In this document: piece after piece, positions 1 to 9,129 of the stretch
How positions within the stretch are numbered: position 1 is the first letter of the stretch
Layout: each line of letters begins with the position of its first letter
Source of the DNA: Nostoc sphaeroides
Lineage (GTDB): Bacteria; Cyanobacteriota; Cyanobacteriia; Cyanobacteriales; Nostocaceae
DNA length: 64,000 nt
Assembly (NCBI RefSeq): GCF_003443655.1
Contig: NZ_CP031941.1
Span: forward strand, 1,979,501-2,043,500
Direction of reading: 5' to 3'
Translations under genes and position numbers: made by a program
Notes under the pieces: model-generated
Database searches by the model: none
Told to the model about the DNA's origin: nothing
The model's input: only the letters and a program-made list of their open reading frames with translations

Positions 1-381
1 AATCAAACGTTTTACCCGTTGGCGCAAAACTGCCCAATGGATCGGTTTGGTAACATAATCTATTGCCCCCACAGCAAATGCCCGGTCAACTGACTTTTGA
101 TCTTCAAGTCCTGTAACCATTAAAACTGGAGTATACTTGCTACTATCAAGACTCCGTAACTGAGTGCAACACTCGAACCCATCCATCTCTGGCATTAGAG
201 CATCAAGGAGTACTATATCAGGATGCAATTCCTTAAAAACTTTTATTGCCTCTATGCCATTTTTAGCTTCCGCTATTTGATACCCTTCCCGATCTAAGAA
301 CTGCCGCAATATCAGGCGGATAAAAGGTTCATCATCAACAATTAGAACTAAAGATTGGCTTTCTAGGGCATCGGCTTTCAT
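1..381 (-). CDS. Response regulator receiver-domain protein (C-terminus outside the window)
   Basis: Reading left from an ATG at 381, 127 codons are visible before the window edge. They form a CheY-like receiver domain: LVLIVDDEP near the start (acidic pocket), IVLLDALMPEMDG with the phospho-acceptor aspartate in the middle, LMVTG for the conserved Thr, and DYVTKPI for the conserved Lys. It would receive a phosphate from a histidine kinase or HPt protein. The ATG overlaps the stop of the upstream HPt gene (ATGA, 4 bases), so the two are translationally coupled and are probable phosphorelay partners. The output domain, if any, lies beyond position 1. Confidence 0.9.
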   Translation of the reverse strand, partial: MKADALESQSLVLIVDDEPFIRLILRQFLDREGYQIAEAKNGIEAIKVFKELHPDIVLLDALMPEMDGFECCTQLRSLDSSKYTPVLMVTGLEDQKSVDRAFAVGAIDYVTKPIHWAVLRQRVKRLI

Positions 382-797
382 GGTATTTCCTTGGCAAGTT
401 CTTTTTCTAAGGCAGTTTTAACTTGTTCATATTCCTGATATAATTGCGAGATTAATTCTAGGCTGTTTTCTAATTTACTGCTGCATCCCTGTGCTTCTAA
501 CACCTTGCAAAGCTGTGCCAGGGCGATCGCTCCAACAGAAGCACTGCTAGACTTAAGCTGATGGGCTGTGTTTAATAGAGTCTGGGCATCGTGAGTTGTG
601 ATAGCTGTGCTGATATCTTGCACCAGTCTCGGTGTCTCTGTCAGATAACACTCAATTAGTTCAACAAATGCCACACGATCTCCTCTAAGCATATTCTGCA
701 AGGATTGGAGAATTTTGGCATCGATTTTGACGCTTTTTAATGTCTGGTTTTGCCCTGACTGTAGGATATTTTGCGAAGGTTCCAATTCTAAGCACAT
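378..797 (-). CDS. HPt phosphotransfer-domain protein
   Basis: Small protein of about 139 residues with one histidine-phosphotransfer (Hpt) domain. The motif AHQLKSSSASVGA carries the phospho-accepting histidine near residue 79; the surrounding sequence is all-helical, as expected for a four-helix bundle. I chose the ATG at 797 rather than the GTG three bases upstream, because the ATG overlaps the TGA of the upstream decayed reading frame (TGATG), a typical coupled arrangement. Downstream it overlaps the receiver protein by 4 bases. It probably relayed phosphate from the upstream sensor kinase, now a pseudogene, to the receiver. Confidence 0.85.
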   Translation of the reverse strand: MCLELEPSQNILQSGQNQTLKSVKIDAKILQSLQNMLRGDRVAFVELIECYLTETPRLVQDISTAITTHDAQTLLNTAHQLKSSSASVGAIALAQLCKVLEAQGCSSKLENSLELISQLYQEYEQVKTALEKELAKEIP

Positions 798-1326
798 CAC
801 TTTACTTTGTTTTCCTCTGGAAGTGAATTCAGAACTTCTTTGGAACTGCTTAATTCAGCTTTCAGCCCAATTTGTCGGCAGATCGGTTCAACCGCCTTGA
901 GTAAAGGATCAAGGTGAGGGCTTGCCGACACAGACTCGCTTCAGCAAGCTTGCGTAAACTAATATCTGTTTGAATTCCAATGAAGTGACTTAACTTACCA
1001 TTTTCGTCATGGATAGGAGAAATACTCAATTCATTCCAAGATACAGTACCATCTTTGCGATAGTTACGGAGAACAACTTTGCAACTTGTTCCAGCTTTCA
1101 TTGATATGTGCAGTTATTTGAGTGCTAGTTGCTGGTTGTCTGTGCGTTGCAAAAATCGACAGTTTTGCCCAATCACATCAGCAGCACTGTAGCCTGTTAT
1201 TTATTCAAAAGCTGGGTTGACGTAAATAACTAGATGATGGGCGAGTCTGGCATCGGCAATAATAATTGCATTACTGCTAGCAGCAAGTGCCCTCTCCCTC
1301 AGTCTCAAGGTTTCTTCAACAGACAT
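797..1326 (-). pseudogene. Decayed LOV/PAS-domain sensor gene
   Basis: Reading left from 1326 there is a continuous LOV-type PAS domain: a start-like VEETLRLRERALAASSNA, then NPAFE-stop-ITGYS, the flavin-cysteine motif GQNCRFLQ, then the block NYRKDGT...WNELSISP and FIGIQTDIS. Two in-frame TAA codons (1201-1203 and 1114-1116) interrupt it with no frame change; the first lies where a Lys is usual. After the PAS domain the frame ends at 862. A different frame then continues as a plausible protein tail (ASPHLDPLLKAVEP to a TGA at 797-799) that is coupled to the HPt gene. This suggests a deletion that removed the kinase core. The 5' end runs into a MITE. The original was probably a blue-light LOV histidine kinase. 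Confidence 0.8.
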
Positions 1327-1410
1327 CTCCAGAAATTAATTATTCGTTGTCTGAAACCATTGTAGAGACGTAGCAGTGCTACGTCTCTACATTCATTTTC
1401 GGAGATGTCT
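1321..1410. mobile_element. 90 bp MITE-like element, copy 1
   Basis: Ends are the perfect 10 bp inverted repeat AGACATCTCC/GGAGATGTCT. The interior carries a smaller hairpin (GTAGAGACGTAGC...GCTACGTCTCTAC). A second copy of exactly the same length lies at 14188-14277. This copy forms the 5' boundary of the LOV pseudogene and supplies its apparent ATG. No transposase is encoded, and I could not define a clear target duplication. Confidence 0.75.
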
Positions 1411-1498
1411 ATTTTTAATTTTTTTACTGAGGAAGGCAGAGGGCAGTTTGAGCTTACGGAAAACTGCCCTCTTTCAAGATAGGTCTATTGCCTATACC

Positions 1499-1735
1499 TT
1501 AAATCACAGCTTCTTGGCGTTGACAATCAAAAACAACCATGTAGGAAGCATTTGGTATTTCTTGAGGGAGGTGCCGCATATAGCCTTCGGCATCAGAACG
1601 GCTGCGGAAGCGAGCAACGATCTGCCGTTGCGTATTAGGAAGTAGACGAGCGATCGCCCAAGAATTGAGGCGTTCTTTATAGGCAATAGCTTGATTGTCT
1701 GATTTGGAAGCTTTGTAATCCGTATTTTCTGGCAT
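1499..1735 (-). CDS. Small conserved-looking protein of unknown function
   Basis: A 78-residue soluble protein starting MPENTDYKASKSDNQ. It has a basic middle segment (QIVARFRSRSDAEGYMRHL) and a C-terminal strand-like YMVVFDCQRQ. Composition and codon use look coding, and the fold might be a small alpha/beta domain of SPOR-like size, but I do not recognise the family. It stands alone between a MITE and a 430 bp spacer, with no clear Shine-Dalgarno sequence. Confidence 0.6.
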   Translation of the reverse strand: MPENTDYKASKSDNQAIAYKERLNSWAIARLLPNTQRQIVARFRSRSDAEGYMRHLPQEIPNASYMVVFDCQRQEAVI

Positions 1736-2169
1736 AATTATGTTAACCGTATGAAGTTTAATGAAGGGCGTTAATTAGTTTCTAGGTAGGAATGCACTAA
1801 CGCTTTTTTTTTAATGCTGCTGCCACCTTGTTATTCGATTCTGGAAAAATTGTCAACACTGAGCGCTATATTTTAGACCACTTAAGTTGGAATTTTCGGG
1901 TGGTAATGAATCTCAAAGCCTTAATTTGCAATTGTTTCTAGGCTACAACAATGCTCAAGCAGAAAGTTTGGCAAATATTGGGTTTGTATGATTTATATCC
2001 ATACAAATAAGTAAAATCTGCATCAGTGTTAAAATGAACGCCAACGTCTTAAAAAGTAAGTTGAGAATGAACAATAACGTGCGTATGATTAATCGGGCGG
2101 ACACACCCTTAATTTTTCTATCATCCTTTATTATAGTAATTTAACTTTGGTTACACTTTTTTAATAAAA
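1736..2169. other. Intergenic spacer without recognisable gene
   Basis: About 430 bp of AT-rich sequence holding the promoter side of the minus-strand small gene. I see no ORF of note, RNA fold or repeat that I can name. Confidence 0.5.
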
Positions 2170-2697
2170 TCAATTGATTAAATATGAATGGTGATAAATA
2201 TTTTGTAAAAAATCTCTGACTTCTGTTGGTTCGCAAAGAATAATAACTTGCTGATTTGGTGTTATTTGACTAAGTTTTTTGATAATTTCAGGACGACGAT
2301 TAATTGGGTATGACCAGATATATTTGAGAAATTCCCAATTTAATCTTTCAGGACAATTTGATGCCATATCAGGTCTGGATTGTCCAGCATAAATGAAGCG
2401 ACGTTTAATCACTCGTGACAAACATAAAAGACGGGGAAAATCCAAAAAAATTACCGTATCTGCAACCGACAAACGAACGTCGAGAGTCCCGCCATAGTTA
2501 CCATCCATAATCCAAGATTCTCGTAGGGTTAGGTCTTGAATTATGTTTTGCCATTCAGCTTTTGGAGTCTCAACCCAGCCAGGATTCCAGTACCAAGCAT
2601 CCAAGTGAATAACTTCTAAGCCTAAGATGGTTCCCAGTTCGCGGGCTAGGGTAGATTTACCAGCACCCCCAGAACCAATAATTAAGATTTTCTTCAC
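2170..2697 (-). CDS. P-loop NTPase of the topology-modulation/adenylate-kinase-like family
   Basis: A 175-residue soluble protein. Walker A is GSGGAGKST at residues 8-16, followed by ARELGTILG and VIHLDAWYW. WIMDGNYGGTLDVR and TVIFLDFPR form the LID and Walker B region typical of the family annotated as DNA topology modulation protein (FlaR-like) or adenylate kinase-like kinase. The true substrate of this family is poorly defined; a nucleotide or small-molecule kinase is likely. It is transcribed divergently from gatB, with about 130 bp between them, and its length is normal for the family. Confidence 0.8.
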   Translation of the reverse strand: MKKILIIGSGGAGKSTLARELGTILGLEVIHLDAWYWNPGWVETPKAEWQNIIQDLTLRESWIMDGNYGGTLDVRLSVADTVIFLDFPRLLCLSRVIKRRFIYAGQSRPDMASNCPERLNWEFLKYIWSYPINRRPEIIKKLSQITPNQQVIILCEPTEVRDFLQNIYHHSYLIN

Positions 2698-2826
2698 CTT
2701 GTGTTTGCATCTCCCTTTTCAAGCTCATAAGGATAAGCATTACTCACCCAAATAACCGTCTTCAGGGCAACTCAATACGCCGCTACAATAGTACCACTAC
2801 AAGGATTATGCCCAAATATTGATATT

Positions 2827-4302
2827 ATGACCACTGCTACAACCGTAAAAACTGAGTATGAAGCGATTATTGGCCTAGAAACCCATTGTCAGCTGAGTAC
2901 TAACACGAAGATTTTCTCTAATAGCTCTACCGCATTCGGTGCTGACCCCAATACTAACATTGACCCGGTTTGTATGGGTTTACCTGGGGTCTTACCTGTA
3001 CTCAATGAAAAAGTATTAGAATACGCCGTCAAGGCTGGTTTGGCACTGAATTGTCAAATCGCTAGATATAGCAAATTTGACCGGAAACAGTATTTTTATC
3101 CTGACTTACCCAAAAATTACCAAATTTCTCAATACGATCTACCGATCGCAGAACATGGATGGTTAGAAATTGAGTTGGTGGATGCTGAGGGGAATCCGAC
3201 TCGCAAACGTATTGGCATCACACGTCTACACATGGAAGAAGATGCTGGAAAATTGGTACATGCAGGTAGCGATCGCCTCTCCGGTTCTTCCTATTCTTTG
3301 GTAGACTACAATCGCGCAGGTGTACCGTTAGTAGAAATTGTCTCGGAACCTGATTTGCGTTCTGGATTAGAAGCTGCTGAATATGCCGAAGAGTTGCGCC
3401 GGATTGTGCGGTATCTCGGCGTGAGTGACGGCAATATGCAAGAAGGATCTCTGCGCTGCGATGTCAACATTTCTGTGCGTCCAGTGGGACGAAAGGAATT
3501 TGGCACCAAGGTAGAAATTAAAAACATGAACTCGTTTAGCGCCATTCAACGAGCGATTGACTACGAAATTGAACGTCAAATTGCCGCAATCGAAGCAGGC
3601 GATCGCATCATCCAAGAAACTCGGCTATGGGAAGAAGGCGCTCAACGCACAAGTAGTATGCGGGTAAAAGAAGGTTCTAGCGATTACCGTTACTTCCCCG
3701 AACCAGATTTAGCACCAATTGAGGTAACAGATGGCGAATTAGAGAAATGGCGTAGCGAATTACCAGAATTACCAGCCCAAAAACGCCATCGTTATGAAAG
3801 TGAGTTGGGGCTTTCCGCTTACGATGCGCGAGTGTTAACAGAAGATCGTTCAATAGCAGAATATTTTGAAACTGCGATCGCATCTGGAGCAAATCCGAAA
3901 GCTGCTGCAAACTGGATTACTCAAGATATCGCCGCCCACCTCAATAAGCAAAAACTCAGTATTACTGAAATCGGACTAACTCCCACCAATCTAGCTGATA
4001 TCATCACTCGCATTGAAACAGGCAAAATTAGCAATGCTCAAGCTAAAGAAAAGTTACCAGATTTGCTCACTGGTATTTCTCCTGAAAAAGCCTTTGCAGG
4101 TCAAGAGTTAATCACCGATCCTAATGTACTAGAACCCATTGTTGATGAAGTCATAGCTGCCAATCCCAAAGAACTAGAAAAGTATCGCAACGGTAACACC
4201 AATCTCAAAGGCTTCTTTGTTGGACAAGTTCTGAAAAAGACAGGTAAACGTGCCGATCCTAAGCTGACTAACGAATTGGTGGAGAAAAAACTGAACGCCT
4301 AG
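2827..4302 (+). CDS. gatB: Aspartyl/glutamyl-tRNA amidotransferase subunit B
   Basis: A 491-residue GatB. With GatA and GatC it converts Glu-tRNA(Gln), and where needed Asp-tRNA(Asn), to the amidated form in the cytoplasm; cyanobacteria rely on this route for Gln-tRNA. Family motifs appear in order: [78 protein letters not shown] and [12 protein letters not shown]-terminal YqeY-like helical domain ends in [18 protein letters not shown]. It is full length. A possible -10 (TACAAT, 2784-2789) lies upstream. gatA and gatC are not in the window. Confidence 0.98.
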   Translation: MTTATTVKTEYEAIIGLETHCQLSTNTKIFSNSSTAFGADPNTNIDPVCMGLPGVLPVLNEKVLEYAVKAGLALNCQIARYSKFDRKQYFYPDLPKNYQISQYDLPIAEHGWLEIELVDAEGNPTRKRIGITRLHMEEDAGKLVHAGSDRLSGSSYSLVDYNRAGVPLVEIVSEPDLRSGLEAAEYAEELRRIVRYLGVSDGNMQEGSLRCDVNISVRPVGRKEFGTKVEIKNMNSFSAIQRAIDYEIERQIAAIEAGDRIIQETRLWEEGAQRTSSMRVKEGSSDYRYFPEPDLAPIEVTDGELEKWRSELPELPAQKRHRYESELGLSAYDARVLTEDRSIAEYFETAIASGANPKAAANWITQDIAAHLNKQKLSITEIGLTPTNLADIITRIETGKISNAQAKEKLPDLLTGISPEKAFAGQELITDPNVLEPIVDEVIAANPKELEKYRNGNTNLKGFFVGQVLKKTGKRADPKLTNELVEKKLNA

Positions 4303-4445
4303 CAGGGGAGGCACGGGGAGCAGGGGAGGCAGGGGAGCAGGGGAAGCAGGGGAGGCAGGGGGAGCAGGGGAAGCAAAAAAATTCCCAATCCCCAATTCCC
4401 AATTCCCAATTCCCAATTCCCAAGTCCCAATTCCCAAGTCAGTAT
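4303..4445. repeat. Low-complexity GC-rich and heptamer repeats downstream of gatB
   Basis: Irregular repeats of GCAGGGGAG units (about 4303-4375), then repeats of a 7-base unit AATTCCC (about 4380-4435). These are short tandem repeats of the kind that fill Nostoc intergenic regions; they are not coding. Confidence 0.8.
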
Positions 4446-4525
4446 TTACGCGGTGGTTCTTCACAAAATCTTCATATAAAAACTGGTAACAGCCCGCATA
4501 CCTAAAATGCTATGCTGTGGTAAGT

Positions 4526-4574
4526 AGATGCACCCTGATGATCTGGAGAGCTGCCTAAGTGGCTCTCTTTTTTA
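4526..4574 (+). ncRNA. Candidate small RNA, tandem copy 1
   Basis: A roughly 50-base unit beginning AGATGCACC, conserved through TGATCTGGAGAGC, and ending in a terminator-like hairpin (GAGAGC 4546-4551 with GGCTCTC 4561-4567) and six T's. A -10-like TATGCT sits at 4511-4516. The same layout, with identical 15-base spacing from the -10 box to AGATGCACC, recurs at 4679. No ORF fits. The repeated promoter-unit-terminator structure suggests a short transcript. Tandem sRNA genes are known in heterocyst formers (for example NsiR1), but I cannot claim identity. Confidence 0.5.
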
Positions 4575-4678
4575 TTTGATTTATGTGGTATTTACGTAAA
4601 AACTTCATCAAATTTTTAAAAATAATCTTAATAAATAAGTATTACTCCTTACATCATCAGTGATATGGTGTGATAAAA

Positions 4679-4726
4679 AGATGCACCGTAATGATCTGGA
4701 GAGCGACCCAAGTGGCTCTCCTTTTG
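4679..4726 (+). ncRNA. Candidate small RNA, tandem copy 2
   Basis: Second copy of the unit at 4526. It aligns without gaps over about 65 bases including the -10-like TATGGT (4664-4669). The hairpin is perfect here (GGAGAGC 4698-4704 with GCTCTCC 4715-4721), and the loop has changed while the stem is kept. It is followed by TTTT. Differences cluster outside the block AGATGCACC...ATGATCTGGAGAGC, which may be the functional core. Confidence 0.5.
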
Positions 4727-4959
4727 TGCTTTTGTCTTTCTTCATAAGAAAGGTAAAAACAATTATGCTAATTGCCAACTAGTGCATTATTATTGCCATC
4801 AGCAAATAAACTCACAATAAAAGGGAGTGGGGAGTGGGGAGTGGGGATTAGGGGAAAACTAATAACTTTCAACTCCTAACTCCTAACTCAGCACTTTTTG
4901 AAAGCACTTTTCCAAAGTACAAATTGACCTATCCAACTTGATAGTTGTAAGGAAGAAGA

Positions 4960-6201
4960 ATGGCAGATTGGCAAGAAATAACAGGTGGCATCACAGCACC
5001 AAGGGGGTATCAAGCGGCGGGAATTACCGCAGGATTGAAACCTTCGGGGTTGCCAGATTTAGCTTTGATATTCTCAGAGGTGGAAGCGATCGCAGCTGGT
5101 GTATTCACCACCAGCCAAGTTAAAGCTGCCTGCGTAGAATATTGTCGCCAACGCTTGCAAGCTAAACAGAGCGCTCGTGCCATCCTCTGCAACGCCGGAC
5201 AAGCAAACGCCGCTACAGGGACTCAAGGCTACCTTGATACTTTAGAATCTGCTATGGCAGTCGGTCAAGCACTAAACATTTCGTCTGAATCTGTGTTAGT
5301 GGCTTCCACTGGCGTGATTGGTCAAAGAATTAAGATGGATGCTTTGCGAAGTGGGATTCCCAAGGTAGTAGCAGCACTATCACAAACAGGCTCAGATGCC
5401 GCCGCCGGAGCGATTATCACTACAGATTTGGTAACAAAATCCATTGCCCTAGAGACAACTATAAGCGATCGCCCGGTACGAATTGGTGGCATTGCCAAGG
5501 GTTCCGGCATGATTCACCCGAACATGGCAACTATGCTGGCATTTGTTACTTGTGATGCTGTGGTTTCGCCTCACCTTTGGCAACAGATGTTAGCAAGGGC
5601 AGCTGATAGAAGCTTTAATTCCATTACCGTGGATGGTGATACCAGCACCAACGACAGCTTAATCGCCTTGGCAAACGGTCAATCTCGCACCCCAGCAATT
5701 ACAGAATGGGGTGCAGAAGCAGAGAAATTAGAGGCGATGTTAACAGCAGTTTGTCAGCATTTAGCCAAAGCGATCGCTCGTGATGGTGAAGGCGCAACCT
5801 GTCTAATTGAAGTGGAAGTAACAGGGGCCCATGATGAAATTTCAGCCCGACAAATAGCCAAAACCATCGCCGGTTCATCCTTAGTTAAATCTGCAATCTT
5901 TGGACGAGATCCCAACTGGGGACGCATCGCCGCCGCCGCCGGACGTGCCGGTGTGCCCTTTGAGCAAGAAAACCTGCAAATAAAGCTAGGGGATTTCTTA
6001 ATGTTAGAAAATGGGCAACCTCTGCAATTTGACCGTGCAGCAGCGAGTGCTTATTTGAAAAAAGCAGTGGCGGGTGCTTATCTCCAACAGGATACTGTAT
6101 TAATCTCCGTTAACGTTGGCAATGGTCATGGTTCAGGTAAAGCTTGGGGTTGTGATTTGAGTTACGACTACGTGAGGATTAACGCCGAATACACTACTTA
6201 A
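4960..6201 (+). CDS. argJ: Bifunctional ornithine acetyltransferase / N-acetylglutamate synthase
   Basis: A 413-residue ArgJ. It transfers the acetyl group from N-acetylornithine to glutamate, closing the acetyl cycle of arginine synthesis in the cytoplasm. Family marks are ITAPRGYQAAGI near the start, VFTTSQVKAACV, KGSGMIHPNMATML with the self-cleavage site before the Thr of ATML, SFNSITVDGDTSTND, and GRDPNWGRIAAAAGRAG. Length is normal. An AAGGAAGAAG Shine-Dalgarno-like stretch precedes the ATG at 4960. Whether it also makes N-acetylglutamate from acetyl-CoA cannot be read from the sequence. Confidence 0.97.
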   Translation: MADWQEITGGITAPRGYQAAGITAGLKPSGLPDLALIFSEVEAIAAGVFTTSQVKAACVEYCRQRLQAKQSARAILCNAGQANAATGTQGYLDTLESAMAVGQALNISSESVLVASTGVIGQRIKMDALRSGIPKVVAALSQTGSDAAAGAIITTDLVTKSIALETTISDRPVRIGGIAKGSGMIHPNMATMLAFVTCDAVVSPHLWQQMLARAADRSFNSITVDGDTSTNDSLIALANGQSRTPAITEWGAEAEKLEAMLTAVCQHLAKAIARDGEGATCLIEVEVTGAHDEISARQIAKTIAGSSLVKSAIFGRDPNWGRIAAAAGRAGVPFEQENLQIKLGDFLMLENGQPLQFDRAAASAYLKKAVAGAYLQQDTVLISVNVGNGHGSGKAWGCDLSYDYVRINAEYTT

Positions 6202-6253
6202 AATCTCGTTTACAGGTATACCGTTTCTACTTTCAGGTTGATACAAATGCGTT

Positions 6254-6287
6254 TTTAGGGTAGCACAGCTAGCTGTGCTACCCTAAA
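6254..6287. repeat. 34 bp perfect palindrome downstream of argJ
   Basis: Two 17-base arms (TTTAGGGTAGCACAGCT and its complement) with no loop. It may serve as an argJ transcript end, but it lacks a T-run beyond the arm. Similar palindromes (for example at 56216-56245) recur between genes in this window, so a dispersed repeat is more likely. Confidence 0.7.
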
Positions 6288-6304
6288 TCATAGTTCCAAG
6301 ATAA

Positions 6305-6432
6305 TAGTATCCATAAATAAGAGTTTATATATTAGAAAATACTACTAAAATTAAGTCGCAAAATAAGCGAAAATAGCAAATCATATTATAAAACTAATAG
6401 TCTCCATAGATAAAAGTTTATATATTAAAAAT
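6305..6432. repeat. AT-rich direct repeat upstream of cmpA
   Basis: Two imperfect 35-base copies (6305-6340 and 6398-6432) sharing TAGT.TCCATA.ATAA.AGT and TTATATATTA. They lie about 330 bp before cmpA, in the long leader where a LysR-type regulator such as CmpR would be expected to bind. That function is inference only. Confidence 0.5.
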
Positions 6433-6760
6433 TATCCATATAGTTAAGGAAAATAGATAAATTTTTCCTTATATATCCAATTTAATATTTCTTTAATAAA
6501 TCGATACTCCAAGTTGAGCAATTTGGCTTCAAAGGCTGTAAACTGATTTCAACAAGGTGAATGACACCTCTAAAACACACTAGAGCAGAGTCAAAAAATT
6601 AGCCGAGTTTTTATATAAGTTGCCGCGTCATTGATGGAATGGCTGCGGTTGCTTTGCCAAGGATAGCTTGATTAATCATTAATACAGCAATAAACACAAC
6701 GTTTTATTGCCGAAATTGTCATAGCTATAAAAAATAAAATTTACGTTTTTAGGAGATATT

Positions 6761-8143
6761 ATGACAGAATTTTTTAATCAAATTTCCCGTCGCAAATTCA
6801 TCTTTACGGCTGGGGTATCTGCGGGTACTGTATTCCTCAAAGGCTGTTTGGGGAATCCCCCTGACAACCTAACTGGTGGAAGCACTCAAGCACAACCAAC
6901 GGCTCAAACGGTTGCTAATATTAGTCCTGAACAAACACCAGAAACTACTACAGTAAAGTTGGGATATATTCCCATTGTAGAAGCGGCTCCTTTAATTATT
7001 GCTAAAGAAAAAGGCTTTTTTGCCAAGTATGGCATGACTGATGTTGGCCTTTCCAAACAAGCTTCTTGGGGTGCAGCCAGAGACAACGTAGAAATTGGTT
7101 CGGCGGGTGGTGGTATAGATGGCGGTCAATGGCAGATGCCAATGCCACATTTAATTTCAGAAGGTTTAATCACCAAGGGAAATAAAAAAATTCCCATGTA
7201 TGTATTATGTCAATTAATTACGCATGGAAATGGAATTGCGATCGCAAACAAGCATCAAGGCAAAGGTATTAGTTTACAACTCGCCAGCGCTAAGTCCCTA
7301 TTCACGGAATTAAAATCCTCAACACCCTTTACAGCAGCATTCACCTTTCCCCACGTCAACCAAGATTTGTGGATTCGCTACTGGTTAGCAGCAGGCGGCT
7401 TAGATCCCGATACAGATGTCAAATTGCTCACAGTACCTGCGGCGCAAACTGTGGCCAACATGAAAACAGGAACAATGGATGCCTTTAGTACAGGCGACCC
7501 CTGGCCTTATCGCCTGGTTCAAGACAAGATTGGCTACGTAGCAGCATTAACCGCAGAAATTTGGAAAAATCATCCTGAAGAATACTTCGCTATGAGAGGC
7601 GACTGGGTTGATAAAAATCCCAAAGCTACCAAAGCGATTTTAAAAGGAATTATGGAAGCCCAACAATGGTTAGATAATTTTGATAATCGCAAAGAAGCGG
7701 CTCAAATTTTGGCTGGACGAAATTATTTCAATCTTTCTTCACCTGAAATACTGGCCGATCCATACCAAGGTAAATATGACATGGGTGATGGTCGTAAAAT
7801 TGATGATAAATCAATGGCAGCTTACTACTGGAAAGATGAAAAAGGTAGTGTTTCTTATCCTTACAAGAGTCATGATTTATGGTTCATAGTTGAAAACGTT
7901 CGCTGGGGATTCTTGCCAAAAGATTACCTAGACAATAATGCTGCCAAAGCTAAAGAAATTATCAACAAAGTCAACCGTGAAGATATTTGGAAAGAAGCTG
8001 CCAAAGAAGCTGGCATTGCTGCTGCTGAAATTCCCACAAATACATCCCGTGGTGTAGAAGAGTTTTTTGATGGCATCAAATTTGACCCTGAAAAACCAGA
8101 AGAATATTTGAAGAGTTTGAAAATCAAGAAGGTCAGTATTTAG
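6761..8143 (+). CDS. cmpA: Bicarbonate ABC transporter, substrate-binding lipoprotein
   Basis: A 460-residue protein that captures bicarbonate for the Cmp ABC importer. The N-terminus has a twin-arginine motif (SRRKFIF) followed by a lipobox ending at Cys29 (FLKGC), so it is an exported, membrane-anchored protein. It belongs to the NrtA/CmpA family. The CmpA rather than NrtA assignment rests on [28 protein letters not shown] (Gln where NrtA has His) and HPEEYF (Glu where NrtA has Lys), the positions that distinguish bicarbonate from nitrate binding in known structures. An AGGAG Shine-Dalgarno sequence lies just before the ATG. It is the first gene of cmpABCD. In other cyanobacteria CmpR induces this operon at low CO2. 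Confidence 0.93.
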   Translation: MTEFFNQISRRKFIFTAGVSAGTVFLKGCLGNPPDNLTGGSTQAQPTAQTVANISPEQTPETTTVKLGYIPIVEAAPLIIAKEKGFFAKYGMTDVGLSKQASWGAARDNVEIGSAGGGIDGGQWQMPMPHLISEGLITKGNKKIPMYVLCQLITHGNGIAIANKHQGKGISLQLASAKSLFTELKSSTPFTAAFTFPHVNQDLWIRYWLAAGGLDPDTDVKLLTVPAAQTVANMKTGTMDAFSTGDPWPYRLVQDKIGYVAALTAEIWKNHPEEYFAMRGDWVDKNPKATKAILKGIMEAQQWLDNFDNRKEAAQILAGRNYFNLSSPEILADPYQGKYDMGDGRKIDDKSMAAYYWKDEKGSVSYPYKSHDLWFIVENVRWGFLPKDYLDNNAAKAKEIINKVNREDIWKEAAKEAGIAAAEIPTNTSRGVEEFFDGIKFDPEKPEEYLKSLKIKKVSI

Positions 8144-8231
8144 ACGCACGATTCATCACTTGTAGAGACGCGATTCATCGCGTCTACGACTACGACAAAT
8201 AAAAAATAAAATTTGAGGAGAACACAGCATC

Positions 8232-9071
8232 ATGACAATAGCTCAAAAACGCCCTGCAAGCCCTAGATTGAGTAATAGCTTTATCTCCAGCCTGAAAAAG
8301 CAATTTCCTGATCTGATACCACCAACGATCGCCCTCACAATCTTCCTCGTTCTCTGGCAACTCTTCGCTTGGACTCCCGGCGCAACATTACCAGGGCCAA
8401 TACAGGTTATTCAAGACACTTGGATTCTCATTTTCTGGCCTTTTTATGACCGAGGTGGCATTGATAAAGGTCTATTTTGGCAGATTCTCGCCAGTCTACA
8501 ACGGGTTGCTATCAGTTATACCCTAGCTGCGATCGTTGGTATTGGCTTAGGCATTTTGATTGGGGTGAATAAAACCATGTCTAAAGCATTAGACCCCATT
8601 TTTCAACTACTGCGGACAGTACCACCTCTGGCTTGGGTTCCCATTTCTTTAGCAGCTTTACGACAAAACGAACCCGCAGCCTTATTCGTAATTTTCATCA
8701 CCGCCATTTGGCCCATCTTAATTAACACTGCTGTCGGCGTTACCCAAATTCCCCAAGATTACAACAACGTCGCCAAAGTTCTGCAACTTAGCCGCAAAGA
8801 ATATTTCACTAACATTTTGATTCCTGCGGCATTACCCTACATCTTTACCGGCTTGAGAATTGCGATCGGTTTAGCATGGTTAGCGATTATCGCCGCCGAA
8901 ATAGTCATGTCCGGTATTGTCGGCATCGGCTTTTTCATCTGGGACGCCTATCAAAATAACAACGTCAGCGAAGTTATTTTAGCTCTAGTTTATATCGGCA
9001 TTGTTGGCTTGCTTCTAGATAAAGCAATGGGTTGGCTTCAAAACCAGATTTTACCAACAGAGCAAAAATAG
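8232..9071 (+). CDS. cmpB: Bicarbonate ABC transporter, permease
   Basis: A 279-residue inner-membrane permease of the NrtB/CmpB/SsuC class, forming the channel for the CmpA-delivered anion. It has about six membrane segments, beginning at IALTIFLVLWQLFAW. The cytoplasmic coupling motif that contacts the ATPases is in the region NNVAKVLQLSRKEYFTNIL. A GAGGAG Shine-Dalgarno sequence precedes the ATG. It follows cmpA by 88 bases, and the spacer contains a GTAGAGACGCGA-type hairpin repeat (about 8161-8187). Substrate assignment follows cmpA. Confidence 0.93.
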   Translation: MTIAQKRPASPRLSNSFISSLKKQFPDLIPPTIALTIFLVLWQLFAWTPGATLPGPIQVIQDTWILIFWPFYDRGGIDKGLFWQILASLQRVAISYTLAAIVGIGLGILIGVNKTMSKALDPIFQLLRTVPPLAWVPISLAALRQNEPAALFVIFITAIWPILINTAVGVTQIPQDYNNVAKVLQLSRKEYFTNILIPAALPYIFTGLRIAIGLAWLAIIAAEIVMSGIVGIGFFIWDAYQNNNVSEVILALVYIGIVGLLLDKAMGWLQNQILPTEQK

Positions 9072-9129
9072 TCATTGGTCATTGGTCATTGGTCATTGGT
9101 TATTTGTAAAAAACTAACGACTAGAGACT

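Noticed and set aside
4174..4464. 96-codon minus-strand frame over the gatB end
   Set aside because: Made of the low-complexity and heptamer repeats and antisense to gatB.
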